A stretch of 64,000 nt of DNA, taken from an uncultured Flavobacteriaceae bacterium. Lineage in GTDB: Bacteria; Bacteroidota; Bacteroidia; Flavobacteriales; Flavobacteriaceae. Each line of letters starts with the position of its first letter. The first letter of the stretch is position 1. Of this stretch, positions 54,077 to 64,000 are shown in pieces. The stretch spans positions 1-64,000 of the forward strand of contig CALJFB010000005.1 in the NCBI GenBank assembly GCA_938073895.1, given 5' to 3'. A program made the translations under genes and the position numbers. Below the pieces are notes generated by a model. That model saw nothing but the letters and a program-made list of their open reading frames with translations, made no database searches and was not told the DNA's origin.

Positions 54077-54826
54077 ATGGAGATTAAAAAACATATTCCT
54101 AATTTTATTACCTTATTAAATTTATTCTGCGGATGTATTGCTGTGCTTTTTGCAGTAAATAATAGTTTTGTTTTAGCTGCTTTTTTTGTGTTTTTAGGGA
54201 TATTTTTTGATTTTTTTGATGGTTTTTTTGCTAGAAAACTAAATGTATCTTCAGAGATTGGGTTGCAATTAGACTCTTTAGCCGATATGGTTACAAGCGG
54301 ATTAGTGCCAGGAATTATAATGTTTAAGCTAATTGGTTTGTCCATAGATTCGCCAACTTTTAACGAAACAGCAACAGAATGGAACGATATGTTTCATTTT
54401 ACAGGATTTAAAGCATCATTACTGCCGCTTATTGGGTTATTTGTAACCTGTGCATCTGCTTACAGATTGGCAAAATTTAATGTAGATATAGAGCAACAAG
54501 ACTTTTTTAAAGGTTTACCAACGCCAGCAAATACACTTTTAATTATGTCTTTGCCGCTAATTATGGCATTTCAAAATAACGATTTAATTAATTCTATTAT
54601 TTTAAATAAATGGTTTTTAATAAGTTTAACGTTGTTTAGCTGTTATATTTTAAATTCTGATATAAAGTTATTCGCATTAAAATTTAAAGACTATAGTTTT
54701 AAAAACAATGTAATACGTTACATTTTTCTAATATTGTGTGTTGTATTGTTAATTGTGTTACATTTTGCGGCAATACCTTTAATTATTGTGCTTTACATTT
54801 TGTTATCAATTATATCTAAAGATTAA
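54077..54826 (+). CDS. pssA: CDP-alcohol phosphatidyltransferase (phosphatidylserine synthase-like)
   Basis: 249 aa; NFITLLNLFCGCIAV; motif DFFDGFFARKLNVSSEIGLQLDSLADMVTSG. Confidence 0.93.
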   Translation: MEIKKHIPNFITLLNLFCGCIAVLFAVNNSFVLAAFFVFLGIFFDFFDGFFARKLNVSSEIGLQLDSLADMVTSGLVPGIIMFKLIGLSIDSPTFNETATEWNDMFHFTGFKASLLPLIGLFVTCASAYRLAKFNVDIEQQDFFKGLPTPANTLLIMSLPLIMAFQNNDLINSIILNKWFLISLTLFSCYILNSDIKLFALKFKDYSFKNNVIRYIFLILCVVLLIVLHFAAIPLIIVLYILLSIISKD

Positions 54827-54847
54827 ATTAAATAAAAAGTTTAAAAT

Positions 54848-55714
54848 ATGGCTTCAGGATTTTTTGCTTTATTAGATGATATTGCAGTATTAATGGACGA
54901 TGTTTTGGTAATGAGTAAAATTACCACCAAAAAAACGGCTGGTATTCTAGGCGACGATTTGGCTGTTAATGCAGAGAAAGCATCAGGTTTTGTATCTTCT
55001 AGAGAACTTCCTGTATTATGGGCTATTACTAAAGGTTCTTTTTTAAACAAAATTATTATTTTACCTATTGCGTTTTTATTAAGTGCTTTTTTACCTTGGG
55101 CTGTAACTTTAATCCTGGTTTTAGGTGGCGTATATTTAGCTTTTGAAGGTGCCGAAAAAATATACGAATTTTTTGTGCCTCATAATTCAATAGCTAAAAA
55201 AGATCTTGTAGCATTATCTCCTGAAGAAACTTTAGAGTTTGAAAAAACAAAAGTTAAATCTGCTATTTTAACTGATTTTATCTTGTCTGTAGAAATTGTA
55301 ATTATTGCTTTAGGAACCGTTTTAGATAAGCCTTTAATATTTCAAATAATGGTAGTTTCTATAGTTGCAATAATTGCAACTGTTGGTGTTTATGGAATTG
55401 TAGCTTTAATTGTAAGAATGGACGATTTTGGTTTTGCTTTAATTAAGTTAAATAAAAAAGGTAAAGGTGTTTTATATTATATAGGTCAATTTTTTGTTCA
55501 GGCTTTGCCTAAGTTAGTAAAAGCATTATCTGTTATTGGAACTTTAGCTTTAATTTTAGTTGCTGGCGGAATTTTTAAACATAATATCGATAAAATTCAT
55601 CATTTATTTATTAATTGGCCATCATTATTAAGCGATTTTGCAGCAGGATTAGCTGTTGGTTTTAGTGCGCTTGTTGTTTTTAAGGCCATTAAAAACTTAT
55701 TATTTAAGAAGTAA
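54848..55714 (+). CDS. DUF808 family inner membrane protein
   Basis: 288 aa; MASGFFALLDDIAVLMDDVLVMSKITTKKTAGILGDDLAVNAEKASGF. Confidence 0.92.
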   Translation: MASGFFALLDDIAVLMDDVLVMSKITTKKTAGILGDDLAVNAEKASGFVSSRELPVLWAITKGSFLNKIIILPIAFLLSAFLPWAVTLILVLGGVYLAFEGAEKIYEFFVPHNSIAKKDLVALSPEETLEFEKTKVKSAILTDFILSVEIVIIALGTVLDKPLIFQIMVVSIVAIIATVGVYGIVALIVRMDDFGFALIKLNKKGKGVLYYIGQFFVQALPKLVKALSVIGTLALILVAGGIFKHNIDKIHHLFINWPSLLSDFAAGLAVGFSALVVFKAIKNLLFKK

Positions 55715-55930
55715 GTTTGTTTTAAGTAATAAAACAATTTATTACTAAAGCATTAAATCGCTATAAATTATAAAGTTTCTTTCTCAGTCTATTATAACTC
55801 CAAGTTAACTCATCTATTAAAGTGAGTTTTTAAGTTTACACATGTTTATTCCAAGCTAAATCTTTTTTATTTTATTAAATAAAGTTTTGTAGAAAATTAT
55901 TTCGGTTAACCAAAGGTTTTATAAACAAAT

Positions 55931-55972
55931 AAAAAGCGCCATTAAACAAGTGGTTAATGGCGCTTTTTTTTA
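55931..55972 (-). terminator. Terminator after the GSII gene
   Basis: AAAAAGCGCCATTAA-ACAAGTGG-TTAATGGCGCTTTTTTTT. Confidence 0.85.
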
Positions 55973-55995
55973 TTTATATAATAACTAAAAGTATG

Positions 55996-57015
55996 TTAGT
56001 CAATATTAGCAGATTTTACTGTTTTAACAATTCTAGCTGCAACTTTATATGGATCTGCGTTAGAAGCAGGTCTTCTATCTTCTAGCCAACCTTTCCAGTC
56101 TTTTTCAACGGTAATAATTGGAATTCTAATAGACGCACCACGATCAGAAATTCCATAACTAAAGTCGTTAATAGAAGCAGTTTCGTGATCTCCAGTTAAA
56201 CGTTGTTCGTTAAATTCTCCGTAAACAGCAATATGTTCTTTTACTACAGGTCTAAATGCTTCACAAATTTTCTCGTAAGTTTCACGGGAACCACAAGTTC
56301 TTAGAGTTGTGTTAGAGAAGTTAGCGTGCATTCCAGAACCATTCCAGTCTAAGTCTTTACCTAATGGTTTTGGATGGTATTCTATATAGTAACCATAGCT
56401 TTCTGTTAAGCGATCTAATAAATAACGAGAAACCCAGATTTCGTCTCCAGCAATTTTAGCGCCTTGTGCAAATAATTGGTATTCCCATTGTCCAGATGCA
56501 ACTTCTTGGTTAATTCCTTCAAAGTTTAATCCAGCATCAATACATAAATCAGCATGTTCTTCAACAATATTTCTACCATGCGTATGTCTTCCACCAACAG
56601 AGCAGTAATACATTCCTTGTGGAGCAGGATATCCACCAACAGGGAAACCTAATGGTAATTCTGTAGCTCTATCCATAATAAAGTATTCTTGCTCAAAACC
56701 AAACCAGAAATCGTTGTCATCATCGTCAATTCCAGCTCTTCCGTTAGATGTATGTGGTGTTCCATCAGCATTTAAAACTTCAGTCATTACCAAAAAAGCA
56801 TCTCTACGTGCAGGATCTGGATAAATAGCAACAGGTTTTAGTAAACAGTCCGAATTATCTCCAATAGCTTGACGTGTAGAACTTCCATCAAAAGACCACA
56901 TTGGGCAATCTTCTAAAGTTCCGTTAAAGTCGTTAACAACTTTAGTTTTGCTTCTCATATTCTGTGTCGGTTTATAACCATCTAGCCAGATATACTCTAA
57001 TTTTGTTTTAGCCAT
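55996..57015 (-). CDS. Glutamine synthetase, type II (eukaryote-like)
   Basis: 339 aa; EYIWLDGYKPTQNMRSKTKVV, CPMWSFDGSSTRQA, NGSGMHANFSN, RGASIRIP; GSII-like length. Confidence 0.93.
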   Translation of the reverse strand: MAKTKLEYIWLDGYKPTQNMRSKTKVVNDFNGTLEDCPMWSFDGSSTRQAIGDNSDCLLKPVAIYPDPARRDAFLVMTEVLNADGTPHTSNGRAGIDDDDNDFWFGFEQEYFIMDRATELPLGFPVGGYPAPQGMYYCSVGGRHTHGRNIVEEHADLCIDAGLNFEGINQEVASGQWEYQLFAQGAKIAGDEIWVSRYLLDRLTESYGYYIEYHPKPLGKDLDWNGSGMHANFSNTTLRTCGSRETYEKICEAFRPVVKEHIAVYGEFNEQRLTGDHETASINDFSYGISDRGASIRIPIITVEKDWKGWLEDRRPASNADPYKVAARIVKTVKSANID

Positions 57016-57047
57016 AATACTTTATGTATTTATATTTAAATTCTCTG

Positions 57048-57176
57048 CAAAGATATATTAAATTGAATGACCCTAAAAAAAATAGGGTATTTTTTGTGTT
57101 GAATTGTAAGAATATGTATTTACCTCTATAAAAATTAGGGTTAATTTATTTTTAATGATTAATTTAGGTATTTTTG
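57048..57176. promoter_or_regulatory. Divergent GSII/GSIII promoter region with operator-like inverted repeat
   Basis: GSII -7 box CAAAGATA (57048-57055, minus TATCTTTG); ACCCTA-N7-TAGGGT (57070-57088); TAGGGT half-site (57136-57141); GSIII -7 box TATTTTTG (57169-57176). Confidence 0.5.
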
Positions 57177-57193
57177 GTTAAAATTTTTGGGGT

Positions 57194-59380
57194 ATGACTA
57201 ATTTTAGATTCAATGCAGTAGAAACTGTTTTAAAACGAAAAGCTATAAAAGTGAAATCGTTAAAAAAGCGGTCGGAACATTTTGGTAAAAAAGTATTTAA
57301 CTTTAATACCATGCGCCAGTATGTTACAGCAAATGCAGTAGATCAAGTTTTAGATGCGGTTAAAAGCAGAAAAAAAATAAAAGAAAGCACTGCAGATTTA
57401 ATAGCTTTAGGAATGAAAGAATGGGCTATATCTAAAGGTGTAACACATTACACGCATTGGTTTCAGTCTTTAACAGGTGCAACTGCCGAAAAACACGATG
57501 CATTTCTTCAGATTTTAGATAATGGTTTAGCTATAGAGCAATTTGAAGGCATACAATTAATACAGCAAGAACCCGAAGCGTCTAGTTTTCCAAGTGGTAG
57601 CGTAAGAGATGCTTTTGAGGCTAGAGGTTATTCGGCTTGGGATCCATCTTCTCCAGCATTTATATATGGAACTACATTGTGTATTCCAACAATTTTTGTG
57701 TCTTATACAGGCGAAGCTTTAGACCATAAAACACCTTTGTTGCGTGCTATACATAGCGTAGATGATGCATCTGTGGCAGTTTGTAAATATTTTGATAAAA
57801 ATGTTAAACGTGTTGAAGCGTCTTTGGGTTGGGAACAGGAATTTTATTTAATAGATCGTGCTTTGGTAAACGCCAGACCAGATTTATTATTAACAGGACG
57901 AACTTTAGTGGGGCAATCTGCTGCAAAAGGTCATCAGATTAACGATAATTATTTTGGAACTATTCCAAACCGAGTGATGTCTTTCCTTAGAGATTTAGAA
58001 GACCAATGTATAGCGCTTGGTATTCCTGTAAAAACAAGACATAATGAAGCAGCGCCAAATCAGTTTGAATTGGCACCAATTTTTGAAGAAGCAAATTTAT
58101 CTGTAGATCATAATTCTTTAGTTATGGATGTTATGGATAAAGTTGCCGAACGTCATTTTTTTAAAGTTTTATTTCACGAAAAGCCTTTCGATCATTTAAA
58201 TGGTTCTGGTAAGCATAACAACTGGAGTTTATCTACAGATACTGGCATAAATTTATTGCGACCTGGAAAAACACCAATGGGAAATCTTCAGTTTTTAGCA
58301 TTTTTTATAAATACAATTAAAGCAGTAAAAGATTACGAGTCGCTTTTGCGTGCATCAATAGCATCTGCAAGTAACGATTTAAGATTAGGAACTAATGATG
58401 CGCCACCAAATATAATGTCGGTTTTTATAGGCCAAAAATTAACAAAAGTGCTTCAGCAGTTAGAGAAAGTTACCAAAGGGAAATTGTCTCCCGAAGAGAA
58501 AACCGATTTAAAATTAAATGTTATTGGTAAAATTCCTGAGATTCTATTGGATAATACAGATAGAAACAGGACATCGCCTTTTGCTTTCACAGGAAATAAA
58601 TTCGAATTTAGAGCTGTAGGATCAAAAGCAAGTTGCGCTAATCCAATGACGGTTTTAAACACTATTGTGGCTAAACAATTAATAGATTTTAAAGTTGAGG
58701 TAGATAGCTTAATAAATAAGCAAGACCTGCCAAAAGACGATGCTATATTTAATGTATTAAGAGATTATATTAAATCCTGTAAGCCTATATTATATGATGG
58801 CAATAATTATTCTGAAACTTGGGCAAAAGAAGCTAAAAGGCGTGGCTTAAGTTATTCTACAAATACGCCAGAAGCTTTAAAAGCTGTTTTATTACCAAAA
58901 CACGTTGCTCTGTTTCAGGACTTAAATGTAATGACAGCTCAAGAAATAAAAGCACGATTAGAGATAGATTTGGAAGATTATGTTAAAAGACTTCAAATAG
59001 AAGGACGCGTTTTGTCTGAATTGGTTTTAAATCATATTATTCCATCAAGTGTGGCATATCAAAATATATTATTAAAAAACGTAAAACAAATGCAATCCGT
59101 TTTTCCAGAAGATTATAAGTTACATGCTAAGTCTCAAATAGATTTAATAGCATCAATTTCTAAACATTTACGTGTTGTTAAAACCGAAATGGATATTATG
59201 GTGCAAGCCAGAAAAAAGGCTAATGTGGTAGATAATCTTCAAAATAAAGCAATTATGTATTGTAATTCTGTAAGAGCACGTTTTGAAGATATTAGATATC
59301 ATTCTGATAAATTAGAATTAATTGTAGAAGATAAGCTATGGACCATACCAAAATATCGAGAGTTATTATATACTAAATAA
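57194..59380 (+). CDS. glnN: Glutamine synthetase, type III
   Basis: 728 aa; GWEQEFYLID, KTRHNEAAPNQFELAPIFEEAN, LNGSGKHNNWSLST. Confidence 0.96.
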   Translation: MTNFRFNAVETVLKRKAIKVKSLKKRSEHFGKKVFNFNTMRQYVTANAVDQVLDAVKSRKKIKESTADLIALGMKEWAISKGVTHYTHWFQSLTGATAEKHDAFLQILDNGLAIEQFEGIQLIQQEPEASSFPSGSVRDAFEARGYSAWDPSSPAFIYGTTLCIPTIFVSYTGEALDHKTPLLRAIHSVDDASVAVCKYFDKNVKRVEASLGWEQEFYLIDRALVNARPDLLLTGRTLVGQSAAKGHQINDNYFGTIPNRVMSFLRDLEDQCIALGIPVKTRHNEAAPNQFELAPIFEEANLSVDHNSLVMDVMDKVAERHFFKVLFHEKPFDHLNGSGKHNNWSLSTDTGINLLRPGKTPMGNLQFLAFFINTIKAVKDYESLLRASIASASNDLRLGTNDAPPNIMSVFIGQKLTKVLQQLEKVTKGKLSPEEKTDLKLNVIGKIPEILLDNTDRNRTSPFAFTGNKFEFRAVGSKASCANPMTVLNTIVAKQLIDFKVEVDSLINKQDLPKDDAIFNVLRDYIKSCKPILYDGNNYSETWAKEAKRRGLSYSTNTPEALKAVLLPKHVALFQDLNVMTAQEIKARLEIDLEDYVKRLQIEGRVLSELVLNHIIPSSVAYQNILLKNVKQMQSVFPEDYKLHAKSQIDLIASISKHLRVVKTEMDIMVQARKKANVVDNLQNKAIMYCNSVRARFEDIRYHSDKLELIVEDKLWTIPKYRELLYTK

Positions 59381-59432
59381 ATGCTTCAATTTTAAATAGA
59401 ATAAATATATTTGCATCATAAAATCAATTGTT

Positions 59433-60611
59433 ATGAGTCAAGAAATTAGTAAACGATATGCGCAACGTGGTGTTTCAGCTTCAAAAGAAGATGTGCATAA
59501 TGCTATAAAAAACATAGACAAAGGTCTGTTTCCAAAGGCATTTTGTAAAATCGTACCTGATTACTTAACTAACAACGAAGATTATTGTTTAATAATGCAT
59601 GCAGATGGCGCAGGAACAAAATCGTCTTTAGCCTACATGTACTGGAAAGAAACTGGAGATTTATCGGTTTGGAAAGGTATTGCTCAAGATGCTTTAATAA
59701 TGAATATAGACGATTTGTTATGTGTTGGTGCAACAGATAATATTATGTTATCTTCTACAATTGGAAGAAATAAAAGTGTAATTACAGGTGAAGTGCTTTC
59801 TGCCATTATTAACGGAACAGAAGAGTTAATTAAAGATTTAAAAGGTTTTGGAGTAACTATTCATTCTACAGGTGGCGAAACCGCCGATGTAGGAGATTTA
59901 GTACGAACTATTATTGTAGACTCTACTGTTACAGCACGTATGAAACGTTCTGATGTTATAGATAATGCAAACATTAAACCAGGCGATGTAATTGTTGGTT
60001 TAGAAAGTTTTGGACAAGCAAATTACGAAACATCTTACAATGGTGGTATGGGTTCTAATGGATTAACGTCTGCTAGACACGATGTTTTTGATAAGTATTT
60101 AGCAACAAAATATCCAGAAAGTTTTGATGCTGCAGTGCCAGAAGATTTAGTGTATTCTGGAAAAGTAAAATTAACAGATGCAGTTGTAGATTCTCCAATA
60201 GATGCAGGTTTATTAGTGTTATCTCCAACACGAACTTATGCGCCAATTATAAAAGAAATTTTATCTAAATTTAAAAGTAATGTGGTTCACGGAATGGTAC
60301 ATTGTTCTGGTGGCGCACAAACTAAAATACTTCACTTTATAGATAATTTACATATTGTAAAAGATAATATGTTTAATGTACCGCCATTATTTAAATTAAT
60401 ACAGGAGCAATCTAAAACAGATTGGAAAGAAATGTATCAAGTATTTAACTGTGGACATAGAATGGAATTATATGTGTCTCCAGAAGTTGCGCAAGATATT
60501 ATTGCAATTTCTAAATCGTATAATGTAAATGCTCAAATTATTGGTAGAGTAGAAGCGTCAGAAAGTAAAAAACTTACAATAGAGAGCGAATTTGGAACGT
60601 TTAACTACTAA
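59433..60611 (+). CDS. AIR synthase-related protein (PurM-like)
   Basis: 392 aa; HADGAGTKSSLAY, STGGETADVGDLVRT, GLESFGQANYETSYNGGMGSNGLTSAR; TATATTTG -7 box upstream. Confidence 0.85.
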   Translation: MSQEISKRYAQRGVSASKEDVHNAIKNIDKGLFPKAFCKIVPDYLTNNEDYCLIMHADGAGTKSSLAYMYWKETGDLSVWKGIAQDALIMNIDDLLCVGATDNIMLSSTIGRNKSVITGEVLSAIINGTEELIKDLKGFGVTIHSTGGETADVGDLVRTIIVDSTVTARMKRSDVIDNANIKPGDVIVGLESFGQANYETSYNGGMGSNGLTSARHDVFDKYLATKYPESFDAAVPEDLVYSGKVKLTDAVVDSPIDAGLLVLSPTRTYAPIIKEILSKFKSNVVHGMVHCSGGAQTKILHFIDNLHIVKDNMFNVPPLFKLIQEQSKTDWKEMYQVFNCGHRMELYVSPEVAQDIIAISKSYNVNAQIIGRVEASESKKLTIESEFGTFNY

Positions 60612-60631
60612 CTTTAAATATTAGTTGTGTT

Positions 60632-61582
60632 ATGAAATTGTTTGTTAAATTATTTTGTTTCTTATTTTGTGTAATATCTTATGGGCAAAGTGGTCAAATA
60701 ATAACCAGTAAACCAATTGCAGATTCATTAAAAACCTGGCAATTTAAAAATAAAGCAGGCATAGATTTAAGCGAGGTTACTTTTGTAAATTGGAATGCTG
60801 GTGGATCTAATTCAATATCTGCTTTATCTAGTTTATTATCTACATTAGTGTACAAAAAAGAACGTTTAACATGGGTTAATCGCGGTGTTTTTAGGCTTGG
60901 AGGAAACAAACAAGAATCTCAGCGAATTAGAAAAACAGACGATGCCTTAGAATTAACATCTAATATAGGTTACCAAAAAGATAGCTTATCTAATTGGTAT
61001 TATTCTGGTAGATTTAATTTAAAAACGCAATTGCTTCACGGTTTTAGTTATCCAGATAGAGAAAACCCTATTTCTAAGTTTTTTGCGCCAGGTTATATTT
61101 TTCTTGGAATTGGTGCAGAATATGGTAAAAGAATAGAAGAATGGTCTGTTTATGTATCGCCTTTAACCTATAAAGGAACTATGGTTTTAGATAGAGAATT
61201 AGCAAATTCTGGTGCATTTGGTGTAGAACCAGCAGTTTACGATGTTGATGGGAATTTAATTAAAAAAGGAAAACGAAATAGATCAGAATTAGGACTTTAT
61301 TTTATAGCCACTTATCAAGCAAATTTATTTGAAAATATTAACATTAGAAGTCAGACAGAATTGTATTCGGATTATGTTAATAGTTTTGGAAATATTGATG
61401 TAAATTGGGAGATTTTATTTGATTTTAAAGTTAACGATTTTGTTAGAGCAGCATTAGGTTCTCACTTAATTTACGATGATGATGTAGATGCTTTTGAAGA
61501 AATAAATGGTAAGCAAATTAACAAAGGTCCAAAAGTACAATGGAAACAAATTCTTGGCGTTGGTGTTACCATGGATTTTTAG
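60632..61582 (+). CDS. DUF3078 family protein
   Basis: 316 aa; signal peptide; TFVNWNAGGSNSISALSSL. Confidence 0.88.
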   Translation: MKLFVKLFCFLFCVISYGQSGQIITSKPIADSLKTWQFKNKAGIDLSEVTFVNWNAGGSNSISALSSLLSTLVYKKERLTWVNRGVFRLGGNKQESQRIRKTDDALELTSNIGYQKDSLSNWYYSGRFNLKTQLLHGFSYPDRENPISKFFAPGYIFLGIGAEYGKRIEEWSVYVSPLTYKGTMVLDRELANSGAFGVEPAVYDVDGNLIKKGKRNRSELGLYFIATYQANLFENINIRSQTELYSDYVNSFGNIDVNWEILFDFKVNDFVRAALGSHLIYDDDVDAFEEINGKQINKGPKVQWKQILGVGVTMDF

Positions 61583-62226
61583 GTTATATAATGCAGTTTT
61601 TCTAAGTCTTCTTTTGTTTTTATTTCTTTCATGTTTCCTTTATCTAAAAAATAAATAGTATCACTTAATCTTAAAATCGGTCTAAATATATGGTCCGATA
61701 TTATAATAGCTTTATGCTTTTTTTCTTGAGCTAGTAAGGCTTCAATTTTTTCAACATAAATTGGCGATAAGTGATTAAAAGGTTCGTCTAATAGTACTAA
61801 GTCTACATCTCGCATTAGCGTTAAGTAAATTTCAATAATACGTCTTTCGCCACCAGATAATGTTTTTATCTTTTGATTAGCATTAATTTTTAGTTCGGAA
61901 AACTTATTAAAGAATATATTTAAGTCTAAATTGTAAAATGTAAAGGCTTTTTTTACCGAAATGCCTTTTGGTATAAGTCTTTTTTGATGTAAATAACTTG
62001 CTCTCTTACAAGAAAAAAGCGGCTTTAAATAAACGTTGTCATTTAGTCTTATATAAGAATTTTGAGATTTAAGATGTCCAAATATTACATTAAATAAACT
62101 GCTTTTTCCACTGCCATTTCTTCCTAATAATCCTGTTATTTTGCCAGTTTCGGCTTTTAAATAAACACTATTTAATATTTTAGTAGTGCCATAATAAAGT
62201 TCAATACTATCAGTTTCAAAAATCAT
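61579..62226 (-). CDS. ABC transporter ATP-binding protein
   Basis: 215 aa; GLLGRNGSGKSSLFNVIFG, LSGGERRIIEIYLTL, LVLLDEPFNHLSP. Confidence 0.92.
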   Translation of the reverse strand: MIFETDSIELYYGTTKILNSVYLKAETGKITGLLGRNGSGKSSLFNVIFGHLKSQNSYIRLNDNVYLKPLFSCKRASYLHQKRLIPKGISVKKAFTFYNLDLNIFFNKFSELKINANQKIKTLSGGERRIIEIYLTLMRDVDLVLLDEPFNHLSPIYVEKIEALLAQEKKHKAIIISDHIFRPILRLSDTIYFLDKGNMKEIKTKEDLEKLHYIT

Positions 62227-62546
62227 AAAAATAGAAATAAGCTAAAAATTAATATACTAATAAAACTATCCAGTAAATAAGTACCTAAAATAAGTTGCCA
62301 TTGTTTTACGCCCAAATTTTGGTAAAATATAAAATCTGATTTGTATTTGCTTTCGTTTAAAATATACCAAGCAAATAGTAGTAGTGCCATTTTGAGTAAA
62401 AAAATAATAAACAAAGGAATTTTAAAACTTAAAAGAAAAATAGATACTAGTATAGAAGTGAAACTAATAGGTTTGTAAAAAATAAAAATTGCAGAAAGGA
62501 GTTTTGGCATAAACATTTGTTTGTTAAAGCTTTTTAAGCAGTGCAA
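62223..62546 (-). CDS. Small membrane protein, likely partner of the adjacent ABC ATPase
   Basis: 107 aa; about 3-4 hydrophobic segments; 4-nt overlap with the ATPase ORF. Confidence 0.6.
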   Translation of the reverse strand: MHCLKSFNKQMFMPKLLSAIFIFYKPISFTSILVSIFLLSFKIPLFIIFLLKMALLLFAWYILNESKYKSDFIFYQNLGVKQWQLILGTYLLDSFISILIFSLFLFL

Positions 62547-62610
62547 TAGCGTGATAAATATATGGTAAATTAATAAATTATCGTATTTTTACGTTTCAAT
62601 TTACAACTAC

Positions 62611-63687
62611 ATGTTAGAGAAATTACAAATAGTTAAGCAACGTTTTGATGAGGTAAGTGATTTAATCATTCAGCCAGACGTAATTACAGATCAAAAACGT
62701 TACGTACAATTAAACAGAGAATACAAAGATTTAAACGCTTTAATGAAAAAGCGTGAAGAATATATAGAAGCTACAAATAATTTAGCTGAAGCTGAAGAAA
62801 TCCTTGCAGATGGAAGCGATGCCGAAATGGTAGATATGGCAAAAATGCAATATGAAGAAGCTAAAACAGCGATTTCTAATTTAGATGAAGATATTCGTTT
62901 TATGCTAATTCCTAAAGATCCAACAGATGCTAAAAATGCAGTTGTAGAATTAAGAGCAGGAACAGGTGGAGACGAAGCAAGTATTTTTGCTGGAGATTTA
63001 TTTAGAATGTATAGTAAATACTGCCAAAGTAAAGGTTGGAAAGTCGATACCGTAGATTTTAGTGAAGGAACCAATGGCGGATTTAAAGAAATTCAGTTTG
63101 AAGTTTCTGGAGAAGATGTCTACGGAACATTAAAGTTTGAAGCAGGCGTTCATCGTGTGCAACGTGTGCCACAAACAGAAACCCAAGGTAGAGTTCACAC
63201 AAGTGCAGCAACTTGTATGGTATTTCCAGAAGCCGAAGAGTTTGATGTTGAGATAAACCCTAAAGATGTAAGAATAGATTTTTTCTGTTCTTCTGGACCT
63301 GGTGGACAATCGGTAAATACAACTTACTCTGCAGTACGTTTAACTCACGAGCCTACAGGATTAGTAGCGCAATGTCAAGATCAGAAATCACAACATAAAA
63401 ATAAAGAAAAAGCCTTTAAAGTATTAAGATCTAGATTATACGATTTAGAATTAGCAAAAAAACAAGCCGAAGATGCCTTAATAAGAGGTTCTCAAGTAAC
63501 ATCTGGAGATAGAAGTGCTAAAATTAGAACGTACAATTATCCACAAGGTCGTGTAACAGATCATAGAATTGGATTAACACTTTACGATTTACCAAATATT
63601 GTAAATGGAGACATTCAAAAAATTATTGATGAGTTACAGTTGGCAGACAATACAGAAAAATTAAAGGCTAACGATAACGTACTTTAA
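62611..63687 (+). CDS. prfA: Peptide chain release factor 1
   Basis: 358 aa; [38 protein letters not shown]. Confidence 0.98.
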   Translation: MLEKLQIVKQRFDEVSDLIIQPDVITDQKRYVQLNREYKDLNALMKKREEYIEATNNLAEAEEILADGSDAEMVDMAKMQYEEAKTAISNLDEDIRFMLIPKDPTDAKNAVVELRAGTGGDEASIFAGDLFRMYSKYCQSKGWKVDTVDFSEGTNGGFKEIQFEVSGEDVYGTLKFEAGVHRVQRVPQTETQGRVHTSAATCMVFPEAEEFDVEINPKDVRIDFFCSSGPGGQSVNTTYSAVRLTHEPTGLVAQCQDQKSQHKNKEKAFKVLRSRLYDLELAKKQAEDALIRGSQVTSGDRSAKIRTYNYPQGRVTDHRIGLTLYDLPNIVNGDIQKIIDELQLADNTEKLKANDNVL

Positions 63688-63711
63688 TACTAACCCAAAA
63701 AAAAACTAATC

Positions 63712-64000
63712 ATGAAAAAAATAATATTTACATTAAGTTTTTTAAGTTTTACTTGTTTAGTTAGTGCGCAAAATTATTTTGGTTATTTATCAGATAATTA
63801 TGCTGGTTTACAAAGTGTAACTTTAAATCCTGCAAATATTACAGGTTCTAAATTTAAATCGGAAGTTAACTTAGTTTCTGTAAGTGGAAGTTTTAATAAC
63901 GATTATGTTTCTGGAGATTTTAAAGACTTTTTAGACGGAAAAGATATAAACAACAGTAACTTAAATCCTACTGGAAATAACAACTTTGCTGTAAATATTG
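63712..64000 (+). CDS. N-terminal part of a secreted protein truncated by the window end (DUF5723-like)
   Basis: MKKIIFTLSFLSFTCLVSAQNYFGYLSDNYAGLQSVTLNPANITGSKFKSEVNLVSVSGSF..., open to window end. Confidence 0.6.
   Translation, partial: MKKIIFTLSFLSFTCLVSAQNYFGYLSDNYAGLQSVTLNPANITGSKFKSEVNLVSVSGSFNNDYVSGDFKDFLDGKDINNSNLNPTGNNNFAVNI

Noticed and set aside
54058-54345. 95-aa minus-strand ORF
   Set aside because: Antisense to pssA, whose CDP-alcohol transferase motif is clear.
62700-63074. 124-aa minus-strand ORF
   Set aside because: Antisense to prfA.

Overview
AT-rich chromosomal window from a Bacteroidota, most likely a Flavobacteriaceae member. This is inferred from gene content (DUF4249/TonB pairs, PorV/PorQ-like protein, BshC, GSIII) and from TAnnTTTG-type -7 promoter boxes. 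The window is mostly housekeeping genes: murQ, icd, rplS, trmD, sirtuin, TrmH-type methyltransferase, DEAD-box helicase, bshC, guaA, pyrG, yidC, mnmA, meaB, ECF sigma factor, secA, corrinoid adenosyltransferase, ABC-F, pssA, two unrelated glutamine synthetases, AIR-synthase-like, prfA. I saw no tRNA, rRNA, CRISPR array, intact transposon, prophage or defence island. The best leads are non-coding: (i) a structured repeat/RNA candidate at ~1820-1971, with a possible relative at ~10861-10962; (ii) a long structured 5' leader of the DEAD-box helicase; (iii) a short structured leader of rplS; (iv) an ECF-type GCAAC-N16-CGTC promoter in front of the sigma factor gene; (v) a CCCTA-N7-TAGGG operator-like site between the divergent GSII and GSIII genes; (vi) promoter boxes placed so that guaA and bshC would be essentially leaderless; (vii) a 29-codon very basic micro-ORF in a long intergenic region. 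Among proteins, the NeuA-KdsC-like fusion, the J-domain/KTSC fusion, the divergent asparagine-synthase-like protein and a minimal ABC pair deserve a look. All family names come from reading the translations; no database search was run.
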